This document shows positions 1 through 6,912 of a stretch of DNA of 13,236 bases, in pieces. The position numbers were made by a program, and so were the translations under genes. Source of the DNA: an uncultured Aliterella sp. (GTDB taxonomy: Bacteria > Cyanobacteriota > Cyanobacteriia > Cyanobacteriales > Chroococcidiopsidaceae); NCBI GenBank assembly GCA_905479905.1, contig CAJQOK010000324.1, positions 1-13,236 on the forward strand. Direction: 5' to 3'. Numbering within the stretch: the stretch's first letter is position 1; each line of letters begins with the position of its first letter. Under the pieces are notes generated by a model. That model was not told the DNA's origin. It made no database searches and saw only the letters and a list, made by a program, of their open reading frames with translations.

Positions 1-79
1 CCTCTAAGTCTTGAGAATCTTACTCTCCTCAATCAGCCTTGCTATCTTGGAAGAAGACACTAGGCATAACCTCTTTAGT

Positions 80-1276
80 ATGACAACCCAGCAACCTGCA
101 CGCATATGTATATTAGGTGGAGGCTTTGGCGGTCTTTACACAGCACTGCGTCTTAGCCAATTACCTTGGGAAGCCTCGCAAAAGCCAGAAATTGTTTTAG
201 TCGATAAAAGCGATCGCTTTTTATTCTCTCCTTTACTGTACGAACTGCTCACCGGAGAATTGCAAACGTGGGAAATTGCCCCGCCTTTTGTAGAAATTCT
301 GGCTAATACGGGCGTTCGCTGCTTGCAAGGAGAAGTTGCCGATATTAATACGGACGAACAACGAGTTTCTTTACTTGATGAAAGTGAGATTCCCTACGAT
401 CGCTTAGTTTTAGCTCTAGGGGGAGAAACTCCGCTAGATATGGTTCCCGGCGCTACTTCCCACGCCTTTCCTTTTCGGACTGTTACCGATGCCTACAGCC
501 TAGAACAACGCCTGCGAATGCTGGAAAGCTCCCAAATTGATAAAATTCGGGTTGCTATTGTCGGGGCAGGTTATAGCGGTGTAGAACTGGCGTGTAAGCT
601 GTCAGAACGTTTAAAAGAGCGGGGTAGATTGCGGCTAGTAGAATTAAGCGACCAAATTTTGCGGACATCGCCAGAATTTAACCGGACAACAGCAACTAAA
701 GCTTTAGAAGCGCGGGGAGTGTGGGTTGATTTGGAAACTAAAGTAGAATCAATTACCAGTGATGCGATCGCTTTAGAATACAAAAATCAAGTAGATACAA
801 TTCCTGTAGAGTTGGTAATTTGGACTGTAGGGACGCGGGTAAATCCAGTAGTACAAAGTCTTCCACTCAAGCACAACGGTAGAAATCAAATTACTACTAC
901 AACTACATTACAAGCTATAGATCATCCAGAAATCTTTGCTTTGGGCGATTTAGCCGATTGCATTGATGCGGATGGTAAGCAAGTACCAACTACTGCTCAA
1001 TCTGCTTTTCAACAAGCCGATTACGTTGGTTGGAATATTTGGGCTTCGCTTACAGATAGACCTTTGCTGCCTTTCCGCTATCAGCATTTAGGTGAGATGA
1101 TGACGTTAGGCACAAACAGCGCCACTTTTGCAGGTTTAGGAATAAAACTAGACGGATCTTTAGCTTACGTTGCTCGTCGCCTTGCTTATCTTTACCGGAT
1201 GCCTACTTTGGGGCATCAATTAAAAGTAGGGTTAAATTGGATTACTCAGCCGATTGTCGATAGTTTGACAAATTAA
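80..1276 (+). CDS. ndbB: NdbB-type type II NAD(P)H dehydrogenase (demethylphylloquinone reductase)
   Basis: A 398-residue FAD-dependent pyridine nucleotide:quinone oxidoreductase. Visible: the N-terminal FAD-binding Rossmann motif ILGGGFGG (residues 11-18), the central NAD(P)H-binding motif VGAGYSG (161-167), and the C-terminal FAD-contacting segment ALGDLAD (from about 287). The stretch DRFLFSPLLYELLTGELQTW and the C-terminal YRMPTLGHQLKVGLNWIT closely resemble, from memory, Synechocystis Slr1743 (NdbB) and not NdbA or NdbC. In that family the enzyme reduces demethylphylloquinone so that MenG can methylate it, the last step of phylloquinone (photosystem I vitamin K1) synthesis. It is expected to be peripheral on the thylakoid or plasma membrane. 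ATG 80 is chosen over an in-frame TTG at 11 because homology begins right after it and the upstream 23 codons look unlike coding sequence. No ribosome binding site is evident. It is probably monocistronic, with the repeat element downstream. Confidence 0.87.
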   Translation: MTTQQPARICILGGGFGGLYTALRLSQLPWEASQKPEIVLVDKSDRFLFSPLLYELLTGELQTWEIAPPFVEILANTGVRCLQGEVADINTDEQRVSLLDESEIPYDRLVLALGGETPLDMVPGATSHAFPFRTVTDAYSLEQRLRMLESSQIDKIRVAIVGAGYSGVELACKLSERLKERGRLRLVELSDQILRTSPEFNRTTATKALEARGVWVDLETKVESITSDAIALEYKNQVDTIPVELVIWTVGTRVNPVVQSLPLKHNGRNQITTTTTLQAIDHPEIFALGDLADCIDADGKQVPTTAQSAFQQADYVGWNIWASLTDRPLLPFRYQHLGEMMTLGTNSATFAGLGIKLDGSLAYVARRLAYLYRMPTLGHQLKVGLNWITQPIVDSLTN

Positions 1277-1642
1277 AGTTGAGCAAGTTAAATATTGCTT
1301 TATAACAGGTTTTGAAAGGTATGGTTGGTAAATTGCGATTCGGTAAGATCCCCCCCAGCCCCCCTTTTTTAAGGGGGGATAATATTTCTTAGGCTTAGAT
1401 TATCCACGCTTTTGTAAAGGTGAATAATATTTCTGAGCATAATATTTTCTCACGTTTTTCAATAATAAATAATATCTCTAAGCCTTATATTTTCCCCCCC
1501 TTAAAAAGGGGGGTTAGGGGGGATCAACTCTCCACCTACTTTCCCAAAAACTTAGTAAACAATCCTCGAACACCAAAAACTTTTAAACCTCAAGTTATTT
1601 TTTTGTTAAAACAGCTAATATGTATGTTTTAAACCTATAAAA
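1277..1642. other. Gene-free gap with an inverted-repeat element
   Basis: This 366-base stretch separates ndbB from the membrane-protein gene. Just after ndbB there is a weak AGCAA/TTGCT stem (about 1280-1300) followed by TTTAT, at best a poor terminator. Most of the rest is the inverted-repeat element at 1347-1525. Bases 1526-1642 are AT-rich with no motif I can name. An open frame of 70 codons at 1420-1632 runs through the element and is not believed to be a gene. Confidence 0.7.
1347..1525. repeat. ~180-bp MITE-like element with long inverted arms
   Basis: The left arm (1347-1401) and right arm (1471-1525) are imperfect inverted copies of about 55 bases. Both start at GATC, followed by two C-runs split by AG or TAA, then a short T/A stretch, a G-run, an AT-rich patch and AGGCTTAGA. 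Each arm also folds on itself: CCCCCCTT pairs with AAGGGGGG around a 3-4 base loop. The roughly 70-base AT-rich core has no coding sequence but contains further near-copies of ATAATATTTCT (about 1379, 1424, 1439, 1467). The C-run/G-run unit resembles a repeat common in cyanobacterial intergenic regions. The paired, opposed arrangement suggests a non-autonomous MITE-like element or two opposed insertions. I see no clean target duplication outside the GATC ends. Confidence 0.75.
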
Positions 1643-2209
1643 ATGGTCAATATTTTTAAATCTAACGTATTTTGGATTATATTCGCTGGTTTAATAATTT
1701 CATTTTCTTTAACAGTATTTTCCAACTGGGTATTACTAGGATGTATTTGGTTTGCAGTATTTTTTATTTTTAGATTATCAAATCTAGAAAAAAATCTATC
1801 TATTAGCGAACATAAATTATATATAGTAACAGCTTTTGTATTTCCTATAACTGAAACCTGGCTAACTTGGATGATTCAAAAGAATATCATTCCCTATTCT
1901 TGGTTTTGGCTCAATCGATTAGAACATTTTTGCTCGGCGGTGGGAGTTAGCATCATTTTATTACCCATATATATCAATATTTGGCATAGCTTAAAATGGT
2001 GGCAAAATCTGATTTTTATATTAGGTTTAATTTGCTTGATTGGCAACTTAAATGAGTTTTTTGAATTTTTCTTGCGAGTATGTTGTCAGCCAATTAGTTC
2101 CAGTAAGTTTGCACTTTATTATTCAGATACTATATATGATATGGGTGTAAACTTGATAGGTGGATTTGTGGGATTTTTAATTATAAAATTGAATGTTAGA
2201 TCGTTATGA
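1643..2209 (+). CDS. Multi-pass membrane protein, possibly YjdF/DUF2238-like
   Basis: I do not recognise this 188-residue protein with certainty. It is very hydrophobic, with likely membrane segments near residues 9-43 (one or two), 59-78, 97-114, 122-140 and 168-184. Polar residues sit in a pattern that suggests function: NRLEHF (R92, H95), NLNEFFEF (E138, E141) and SDTIYDMGVNLIGG (D162, D166, N170). A similar order (RxxHF, ExxE, DTxxDMxxN) occurs in the YjdF/DUF2238 membrane family, so a distant relationship is possible; this is from memory. The gene is markedly AT-rich: 18 G/C in the 60 bases 1681-1740, against roughly double that share in parts of the E2 gene. Its stop overlaps the start of the HAD gene in ATGA, so the two are probably translated together. 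ATG 1643 is the first plausible start; no clear ribosome binding site. Confidence 0.75.
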   Translation: MVNIFKSNVFWIIFAGLIISFSLTVFSNWVLLGCIWFAVFFIFRLSNLEKNLSISEHKLYIVTAFVFPITETWLTWMIQKNIIPYSWFWLNRLEHFCSAVGVSIILLPIYINIWHSLKWWQNLIFILGLICLIGNLNEFFEFFLRVCCQPISSSKFALYYSDTIYDMGVNLIGGFVGFLIIKLNVRSL

Positions 2210-2850
2210 AACAGCCTAAAGTAATTTTTTTAGATGCCGTTGGTACGTTATTCGGCGTTAAAGGCAGTGTTGGTAAAGTTTATGCAAATATTGCGGGACA
2301 ATTTGGCGTTGAAGTATCTGAGACAGCAGTAAATGCTGCGTTTATTAAAAGCTTTGCGGCTGCGCCGCCGCCAATATTTCCAGGAGTAAAACTTGAGGAT
2401 ATTCCTAATTATGAATTTGAATGGTGGCAAATGGTAGCTCTAGAGACATTTCAACAAGTAGGAGCCGTTAACCAATTTGCAGATTTCTCTAAGTTTTTTG
2501 AACAACTTTACAGCCACTTTGCTACAGTTAAACCTTGGCTTTTATACGGAGATGTTATTCCCACTTTAAAAAGTTGGAAAAAACGCAATATTGAATTAGG
2601 TATAATCTCAAATTTTGATTCGCGGCTTTATTTAGTTTTAGAATCTCTACACATAATCGACTTTTTTACATCTATTACTATTTCTACCGAAGTGAGTGCT
2701 GCCAAACCAAATAAACAAATTTTTATAGATAGCTTAGATAAGCATAACTGCCAAGCTGCCGACGCATGGCACATTGGCGATAGTTTTGAGGAAGATTATC
2801 AAGGAGCAATGGCGGCAGGAATAAAAGCAATCTTAATTAAGCGCCATTAA
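2206..2850 (+). CDS. HAD-superfamily hydrolase (subfamily IA, REG-2-like) lacking the second motif I aspartate
   Basis: A 214-residue haloacid dehalogenase-like hydrolase. Motif I is FLDAVGTLF with nucleophile D10. The position two residues later, an aspartate (general acid/base) in typical HAD phosphatases, is V12. Motif II is S135 in GIISNFD, motif III is K167 in AAKP, and motif IV is GDSFEEDY with D192 and D197 available for Mg2+. A helical cap domain fits residues 15-100 (subfamily IA, C1 cap). Motif IV argues for metal-dependent phosphate chemistry, while the missing Asp is shared with L-2-haloacid dehalogenases (DAYGT) and REG-2/HDHD3-type proteins. The substrate cannot be named. It overlaps the preceding membrane-protein gene by 4 bases (ATGA), which points to translational coupling. 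No terminator is evident before the next gene. Confidence 0.85.
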   Translation: MKQPKVIFLDAVGTLFGVKGSVGKVYANIAGQFGVEVSETAVNAAFIKSFAAAPPPIFPGVKLEDIPNYEFEWWQMVALETFQQVGAVNQFADFSKFFEQLYSHFATVKPWLLYGDVIPTLKSWKKRNIELGIISNFDSRLYLVLESLHIIDFFTSITISTEVSAAKPNKQIFIDSLDKHNCQAADAWHIGDSFEEDYQGAMAAGIKAILIKRH

Positions 2851-2945
2851 ATACAGCCACTCATTAATCTGTCTAGCTAAGATAACTATTTTCGGCATAA
2901 CCAATAGTAAAGTATAAATAAATAAATTTATCTGGCGATTTAGTT
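2851..2945 (+). promoter_or_regulatory. Possible promoter region of aas
   Basis: The 95-base gap before aas is AT-rich and contains TATAAAT-like stretches near 2915-2930 that could serve as a -10 element. A TTCGGC about 16 bases upstream is a poor -35 match. The call rests on position and one half-site only. Confidence 0.25.
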
Positions 2946-4835
2946 ATGTTAAATAGCCCCTCAAAACGTACTGCTGATTACGCCAACGTGCAATCTATCC
3001 CAGAAATATGGGCGATCGCAATTCAAAATTTTGGCGATACAATTGCCCTCAGAGATCCCCACGTCCAGCCGGAAGTAGTTTTAACTTATAGTCAGTTATA
3101 CCAACAGATTGGGCAGTTTGCCGCCGGATTGCAAGCCTTGGGAATAAAAATGGGCGATCGCATTGCCTTATTTGCCGAAAATCAACCACGCTGGCTCGTT
3201 GCCGATCAAGGTATCATGACCGCAGGGGCGACAAATGCTGTCCGGGGCGCGCAAGCCGACCGCGAGGAGCTACTATATATCCTCTCTCATAGCGATAGCG
3301 TAGCGCTGGTAGTGCAAGACAAAGCAACACTGCAAAAACTGCTAACTGATAGCAAACTCCCCGTAAACCTGGCAATTTTACTCTCTGACGAACAGCCATT
3401 ACAAATTGCGAATACAAAAATCCTTAACTATTCTCAGGTGATTTCTTTAGGTGCAAGTCATAGTTTACAACCCGTGCAACACCATAAAGAAGATTTAGCT
3501 ACTTTGATGTACACTTCTGGCACTTCAGGGCAACCAAAGGGAGTTATGCTCAGTCATCGTAACTTGTTATCCCAGGTTTTTGGCGCGAGTGCGGTAGTTG
3601 AGCCGCAGCCAGGGGAAGTAGTCATGAGTATTTTACCGATTTGGCACTGTTACGAACGCAGTTTTGAATACTTTATTCTCGCTCACGGCTGCACGCAGGT
3701 ATATACAAATATTCGTTACGTCAAAAAAGACTTTAAAGACTTTAAACCCTCTTATATGGTGGGTGTACCGCGATTATGGGAGTCTATTTACGAAGGCGTA
3801 CAAAAGCAATTTCGAGAGCAACCTACTAATAAACAACGTTTAATCAACTTTTTCTTTGCTCAAAGTCAACGCTATATTATGGCGCGTCGCCTCGTCCAAG
3901 GCTTAAATTTAAACAATCTTTCCCCCTCAGTATTTGCAAAAATTTGGGCGAGTGTAATATCGATTCCTTTAGGTTTGATTCATCAGTTAGCAGACAAAAT
4001 AGTATACAAGCAGGTACGAGAAGCAACGGGAGGAAAAGTTAAGTTTTTAGTAAGTGGTGGCGGTTCGATTGCGGAACACTTGGAGGATTTTTACGAAATT
4101 GTTGGCGTTGACATTTTAGGCGGTTACGGTTTAACAGAAACCTCTCCTATTACTCATGTGCGGCGGACTTGGCGCAACTTGCGCGGTGCTGATGGTCAAC
4201 CTTTGCCCCATACTGAAACGCAAATTGTCGAACTTGAAACACATCTACCTCTACCTGTGGGCAAAAAAGGCTTAGTGATGATTCGTGGAAATCAAGTAAT
4301 GCAGGGTTATTACAAAAATCCTGAAGCTACTGCAAAGGCAATTAATTCTCAAGGCTGGTTTAATACAGGAGATTTGGGCTGGGTTTCAAGTCAAAACGAT
4401 TTAATTATTACTGGACGGGCTAAAGATACTATTGTTTTGAGTAACGGGGAAAATATCGAACCGCAGCCAATAGAAAATGCTTGTTTGCGATCGCCTTACA
4501 TTGACCAAATTATGTTAGTCGGGCAAGATATGCGATCTCTGGGCGCTTTAATTGTCCCCAACGAAGACGCTTTGCAACAATGGGCGGCTACCCAAAAAAT
4601 AGAAATATCTGCTAATAACCTTGATAGCAAAGCAATTCAAGACTTATATCGGCAAGAGTTGAACCGAGAAGTCCAAAGTCGCCCTGGTTATCGCGCAGAT
4701 GAGCGAATTAGTACGTTTAAGCTAATTGGTGAACCTTTTTCAATTGAAAATGGCACAATGACCCAAACATTGAAGATTAAACGATCTGTTGTGATGGATC
4801 GCTACCACGATATTATTGACAAGATGTTTGCTTAA
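2946..4835 (+). CDS. aas: Acyl-ACP synthetase / long-chain fatty acid-CoA ligase (AMP-forming)
   Basis: A 629-residue adenylate-forming enzyme of the ANL superfamily. Motifs in order: the P-loop YTSGTSGQPKG (189-199), GGYGLTETSP (392-401) contacting adenine and the acyl group, GWFNTGDLG with ribose-binding D476, the hinge region TGRAKD (489-494) followed by SNGENIEP, and a C-terminal LKIKR with the likely adenylation lysine K610 or K612. The length and the N-terminal RIALFAENQPRWLVADQG segment match the cyanobacterial Aas family (Slr1609 / Synpcc7942_0918). Those enzymes load free fatty acids onto acyl carrier protein, recycling fatty acids released from membrane lipids and taking up exogenous ones. 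Plant and bacterial relatives use CoA instead, so acyl-ACP specificity is a family inference. The enzyme lacks obvious transmembrane segments and is probably membrane-associated. The ylqD-type gene follows after 34 bases, suggesting one transcript. Confidence 0.88.
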   Translation: MLNSPSKRTADYANVQSIPEIWAIAIQNFGDTIALRDPHVQPEVVLTYSQLYQQIGQFAAGLQALGIKMGDRIALFAENQPRWLVADQGIMTAGATNAVRGAQADREELLYILSHSDSVALVVQDKATLQKLLTDSKLPVNLAILLSDEQPLQIANTKILNYSQVISLGASHSLQPVQHHKEDLATLMYTSGTSGQPKGVMLSHRNLLSQVFGASAVVEPQPGEVVMSILPIWHCYERSFEYFILAHGCTQVYTNIRYVKKDFKDFKPSYMVGVPRLWESIYEGVQKQFREQPTNKQRLINFFFAQSQRYIMARRLVQGLNLNNLSPSVFAKIWASVISIPLGLIHQLADKIVYKQVREATGGKVKFLVSGGGSIAEHLEDFYEIVGVDILGGYGLTETSPITHVRRTWRNLRGADGQPLPHTETQIVELETHLPLPVGKKGLVMIRGNQVMQGYYKNPEATAKAINSQGWFNTGDLGWVSSQNDLIITGRAKDTIVLSNGENIEPQPIENACLRSPYIDQIMLVGQDMRSLGALIVPNEDALQQWAATQKIEISANNLDSKAIQDLYRQELNREVQSRPGYRADERISTFKLIGEPFSIENGTMTQTLKIKRSVVMDRYHDIIDKMFA

Positions 4836-4869
4836 AGCAACTTAAAAGTAGTAATTGTGCTGTGATTTT

Positions 4870-5319
4870 ATGGATATTTCCCCCACTCAACTGACCCTAA
4901 AACGCCCGATTAATGTCAAAGCTGTAGTAACTCCACGTTGGAAAGACGAAATTCAGCAACAATTGCAAGGTCAAATTAACCAAGTAGACGGTCAATTGCA
5001 GCAATTAGAAATGCAAGGACAAAGAGCAATTTCAGAAATTCAAAAGCAAAGCCTGCAACCCCCAGGCCCGCAGACGCTACAACAAATTGAAGGTATCCAA
5101 ATTCAAGTCAATGAGAAAAAAAGCGAACTATTAGAGCAAAAAAACCAAAGTTTGCAGAATCTCCAGCAAGTGCAGCTATTAGAAATGGAGCAAGAAGTTA
5201 ACCAATTTCAACTTGAAGGGTTATTTAGCGTTCAACCTGGAGACAACTTGATTAGCAAAATGCAGGTAGAAATTCTCCTGCGCGATGGCATAGTCGAAGA
5301 AATCCGGGGAGATATTTAA
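4870..5319 (+). CDS. YlqD-family coiled-coil protein
   Basis: A 149-residue hydrophilic protein. It starts with a beta-rich stretch LTLKRPINVKAVVTPRWKDE, continues through a long Gln/Glu-rich heptad-like region (about residues 25-118, likely coiled coil), and ends in a compact segment with PGDNL and DGIVEEIRGDI. This architecture (short N-terminal strand, coiled coil, C-terminal 'G-hydrophobic-VEEI' motif) is that of the YlqD family shared by cyanobacteria and Firmicutes, whose biochemical role is unknown. ATG 4870 is preferred over an in-frame TTG at 4855, because the family begins near the LTLKR segment and the extra codons (Cys-Cys-Asp-Phe) are not conserved-looking. It lies 34 bases after aas and is probably co-transcribed. 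The hairpin at 5328-5350 follows directly. Confidence 0.8.
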   Translation: MDISPTQLTLKRPINVKAVVTPRWKDEIQQQLQGQINQVDGQLQQLEMQGQRAISEIQKQSLQPPGPQTLQQIEGIQIQVNEKKSELLEQKNQSLQNLQQVQLLEMEQEVNQFQLEGLFSVQPGDNLISKMQVEILLRDGIVEEIRGDI

Positions 5320-5327
5320 GCTTAATC

Positions 5328-5350
5328 CAGACGTTCGACCCGAACGTCTG
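5328..5350 (+). terminator. Perfect 10-bp hairpin after the YlqD gene
   Basis: CAGACGTTCG pairs perfectly with CGAACGTCTG around a 3-base ACC loop, 8 bases after the YlqD stop codon. There is no T-run; a HIP1 site (5350-5357) follows instead. It could end or stabilise the aas-ylqD transcript, or be a dispersed palindrome. The hairpin is certain, its role is not. Confidence 0.5.
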
Positions 5351-5426
5351 CGATCGCCTAGAGAGAGATACAATACAAGTCTTCTTTGATAATTAAAATT
5401 AATCGCTTATTGCTTCAAGGTTACAA

Positions 5427-6701
5427 ATGATTCACGAAGTATTTATGCCTGCTTTGAGTTCCACCATGACGGAGGGCAAAATTGTCTCTTGGGTAAAGTC
5501 GCCAGGGGACAAAGTAGAAAAAGGCGAAACAGTAGTAGTAGTGGAATCAGATAAAGCGGATATGGATGTAGAAACCTTCTATGAAGGTTATATAGCGACT
5601 ATCTTAGTAGAATCTGGCGCTACGGCTCCTGTAGGAAGTGCGATCGCCTTAATTGCCGAAACTGAAGCAGAAATTGCGATCGCCAAGCAGCAAGCTACTC
5701 CAAGCAATGCTACCACTGACGCTACCACGTCTCCTGGACAGGTGGCAGATATTGCTAACACAATAGAAATTCCTACTTCCGCACAAAATGGCTCAAAGGT
5801 TGAGGAAACTAGAATTATGGTTTCTCCCCGCGCCCGGAAGTTAGCCAAAGAAATGAAAGTTGATTTAAGCAGCCTCACAGGTAGCGGGCCTTTTGGGCGC
5901 ATCGTCGCTGAGGATGTAGAAGCGGCGGCAAATCCTAGCCAGCCACCTGCTGCTACCCCAGTAACACCCCCTCCGGTCATTACTGCGCCGCCCTTACCTA
6001 CTCACACTGCTATTAGTACCAATGCGCCCGGTCAAGTAGTGTCGATGAACACGCTACAAAACGCGGTAGTGCGAAATATGATGGCAAGCTTGCAAGTACC
6101 AATTTTTCATGTAGGCTATACCATTACTACCGAGGGGTTGGATGCGCTGTACAAGCAGATTAAGTCTAAAGGCGTGACGATGACGGCGCTGCTTGCCAAA
6201 GCCGTTGCTGTTACTTTACAAAAGCATCCTTTAGTTAATGCCAGCTACTCGGAGCAAAAAATTGTTTATCATCCCAATATCAATATTGCTGTAGCGGTAG
6301 CTATGGATGATGGTGGATTAATTACGCCCGTATTGCAAAATGCTGATAAGGTTGATATTTATTCCTTGTCGCGCAACTGGAAATCTTTAGTTGAAAGAGC
6401 CAGAGCCAAGCAGTTACAACCAGAGGAGTACAATAGTGGTACTTTTACTTTGTCGAATCTGGGAATGTTTGGTGTAGATCGCTTTGATGCGATTTTGCCT
6501 CCCGGACAAGGCTCGATTTTAGCTATTGGTGCAGCGCGAAATCAAGTTGTAGCAAGCCCTGATGGTCTGCTGGGCGTAAAACCACAAATGCAGGTAAATA
6601 TTACTTGCGACCACCGGATTATTTATGGTGCTACGGCGGCGGCATTTTTGAAGGACTTGGCAAAATTGATTGAAACAAATGCTCAGTCTTTAACTCTTTA
6701 G
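5427..6701 (+). CDS. pdhC: Dihydrolipoyllysine acetyltransferase, E2 of pyruvate dehydrogenase
   Basis: A 424-residue E2 that transfers the acetyl group from lipoyl to CoA and forms the core of the pyruvate dehydrogenase complex in the cytosol. A single lipoyl domain (1-80) carries the lipoylation site ESDKADMD with K43. A linker leads to the peripheral-subunit binding domain (about 131-166; MVSPRARKLAKEM, then GPFGRIVAEDV) that docks E1 or E3. An Ala/Pro/Thr-rich linker (167-205) precedes the catalytic domain. The active-site motif is DHRIIYG: H396 and G401 are kept but Y400 replaces the Asp of the usual HxxxDG. From memory, plastid and cyanobacterial E2 share this change. A single lipoyl domain and the 424-residue length fit the plastid/cyanobacterial type. 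AAGG six bases before ATG 5427 is a fair ribosome binding site. E1 and E3 genes are not adjacent, as is usual in cyanobacteria. A clear terminator follows. Confidence 0.9.
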   Translation: MIHEVFMPALSSTMTEGKIVSWVKSPGDKVEKGETVVVVESDKADMDVETFYEGYIATILVESGATAPVGSAIALIAETEAEIAIAKQQATPSNATTDATTSPGQVADIANTIEIPTSAQNGSKVEETRIMVSPRARKLAKEMKVDLSSLTGSGPFGRIVAEDVEAAANPSQPPAATPVTPPPVITAPPLPTHTAISTNAPGQVVSMNTLQNAVVRNMMASLQVPIFHVGYTITTEGLDALYKQIKSKGVTMTALLAKAVAVTLQKHPLVNASYSEQKIVYHPNINIAVAVAMDDGGLITPVLQNADKVDIYSLSRNWKSLVERARAKQLQPEEYNSGTFTLSNLGMFGVDRFDAILPPGQGSILAIGAARNQVVASPDGLLGVKPQMQVNITCDHRIIYGATAAAFLKDLAKLIETNAQSLTL

Positions 6702-6716
6702 ATTGCGGTTATTTAG

Positions 6717-6747
6717 AAGACTTGGGGTAAAAACTCCAAGTTTTTTT
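6717..6747 (+). terminator. Intrinsic terminator of pdhC
   Basis: CTTGGGG (6721-6727) pairs with CTCCAAG (6734-6740), one G-U pair included, around a TAAAAA loop. Seven T residues follow (6741-6747), and preceding A residues (6717-6720) extend the stem partly. It begins 15 bases after the pdhC stop codon. Confidence 0.85.
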
Positions 6748-6889
6748 ATTGAAGGTAATTAAGGTAATTTTTGCGATCGCCCGATCGCACGCCGGAGTTT
6801 TTGATCTAAAATTGTTGCATAGAAATTAATAAATAGCATGGCAAAGGTCAGGTTATTGTCAAGTACCAATAATATAACTTGAAATTTTT

Positions 6890-6895
6890 TATACT
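6890..6895 (+). promoter_or_regulatory. Possible -10 element of the GspE/PilB-like gene
   Basis: TATACT matches the -10 consensus at five of six positions and lies 18 bases before GTG 6913 and 36 bases before ATG 6931. No -35 at proper spacing is convincing (TTGAAA at about 6879 is too close). A start site near 6902 would leave little leader for GTG 6913, mildly favouring ATG 6931. Confidence 0.3.
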
Positions 6896-6912
6896 AGAGT
6901 TAAATTAAGTCA

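Noticed and set aside
11..79. N-terminal extension of NdbB from TTG 11
   Set aside because: Homology to NdbB proteins begins just after ATG 80. The extra 23 residues look non-conserved and no ribosome binding site supports TTG.
1351..1378. C-run/G-run hairpin as a dedicated terminator of ndbB
   Set aside because: The stem is strong but has no T-run and is one arm of a larger repeat element. Any termination would be a side effect, so it is not called a terminator.
1420..1632. An open frame of 70 codons downstream of ndbB
   Set aside because: It runs through the right arm of the inverted-repeat element, has low-complexity composition and no recognisable protein features.
5328..5357. Hairpin plus HIP1 site as an operator for pdhC
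   Set aside because: It lies about 75 bases before the pdhC start but right after the YlqD stop, and no promoter elements with good spacing overlap it.
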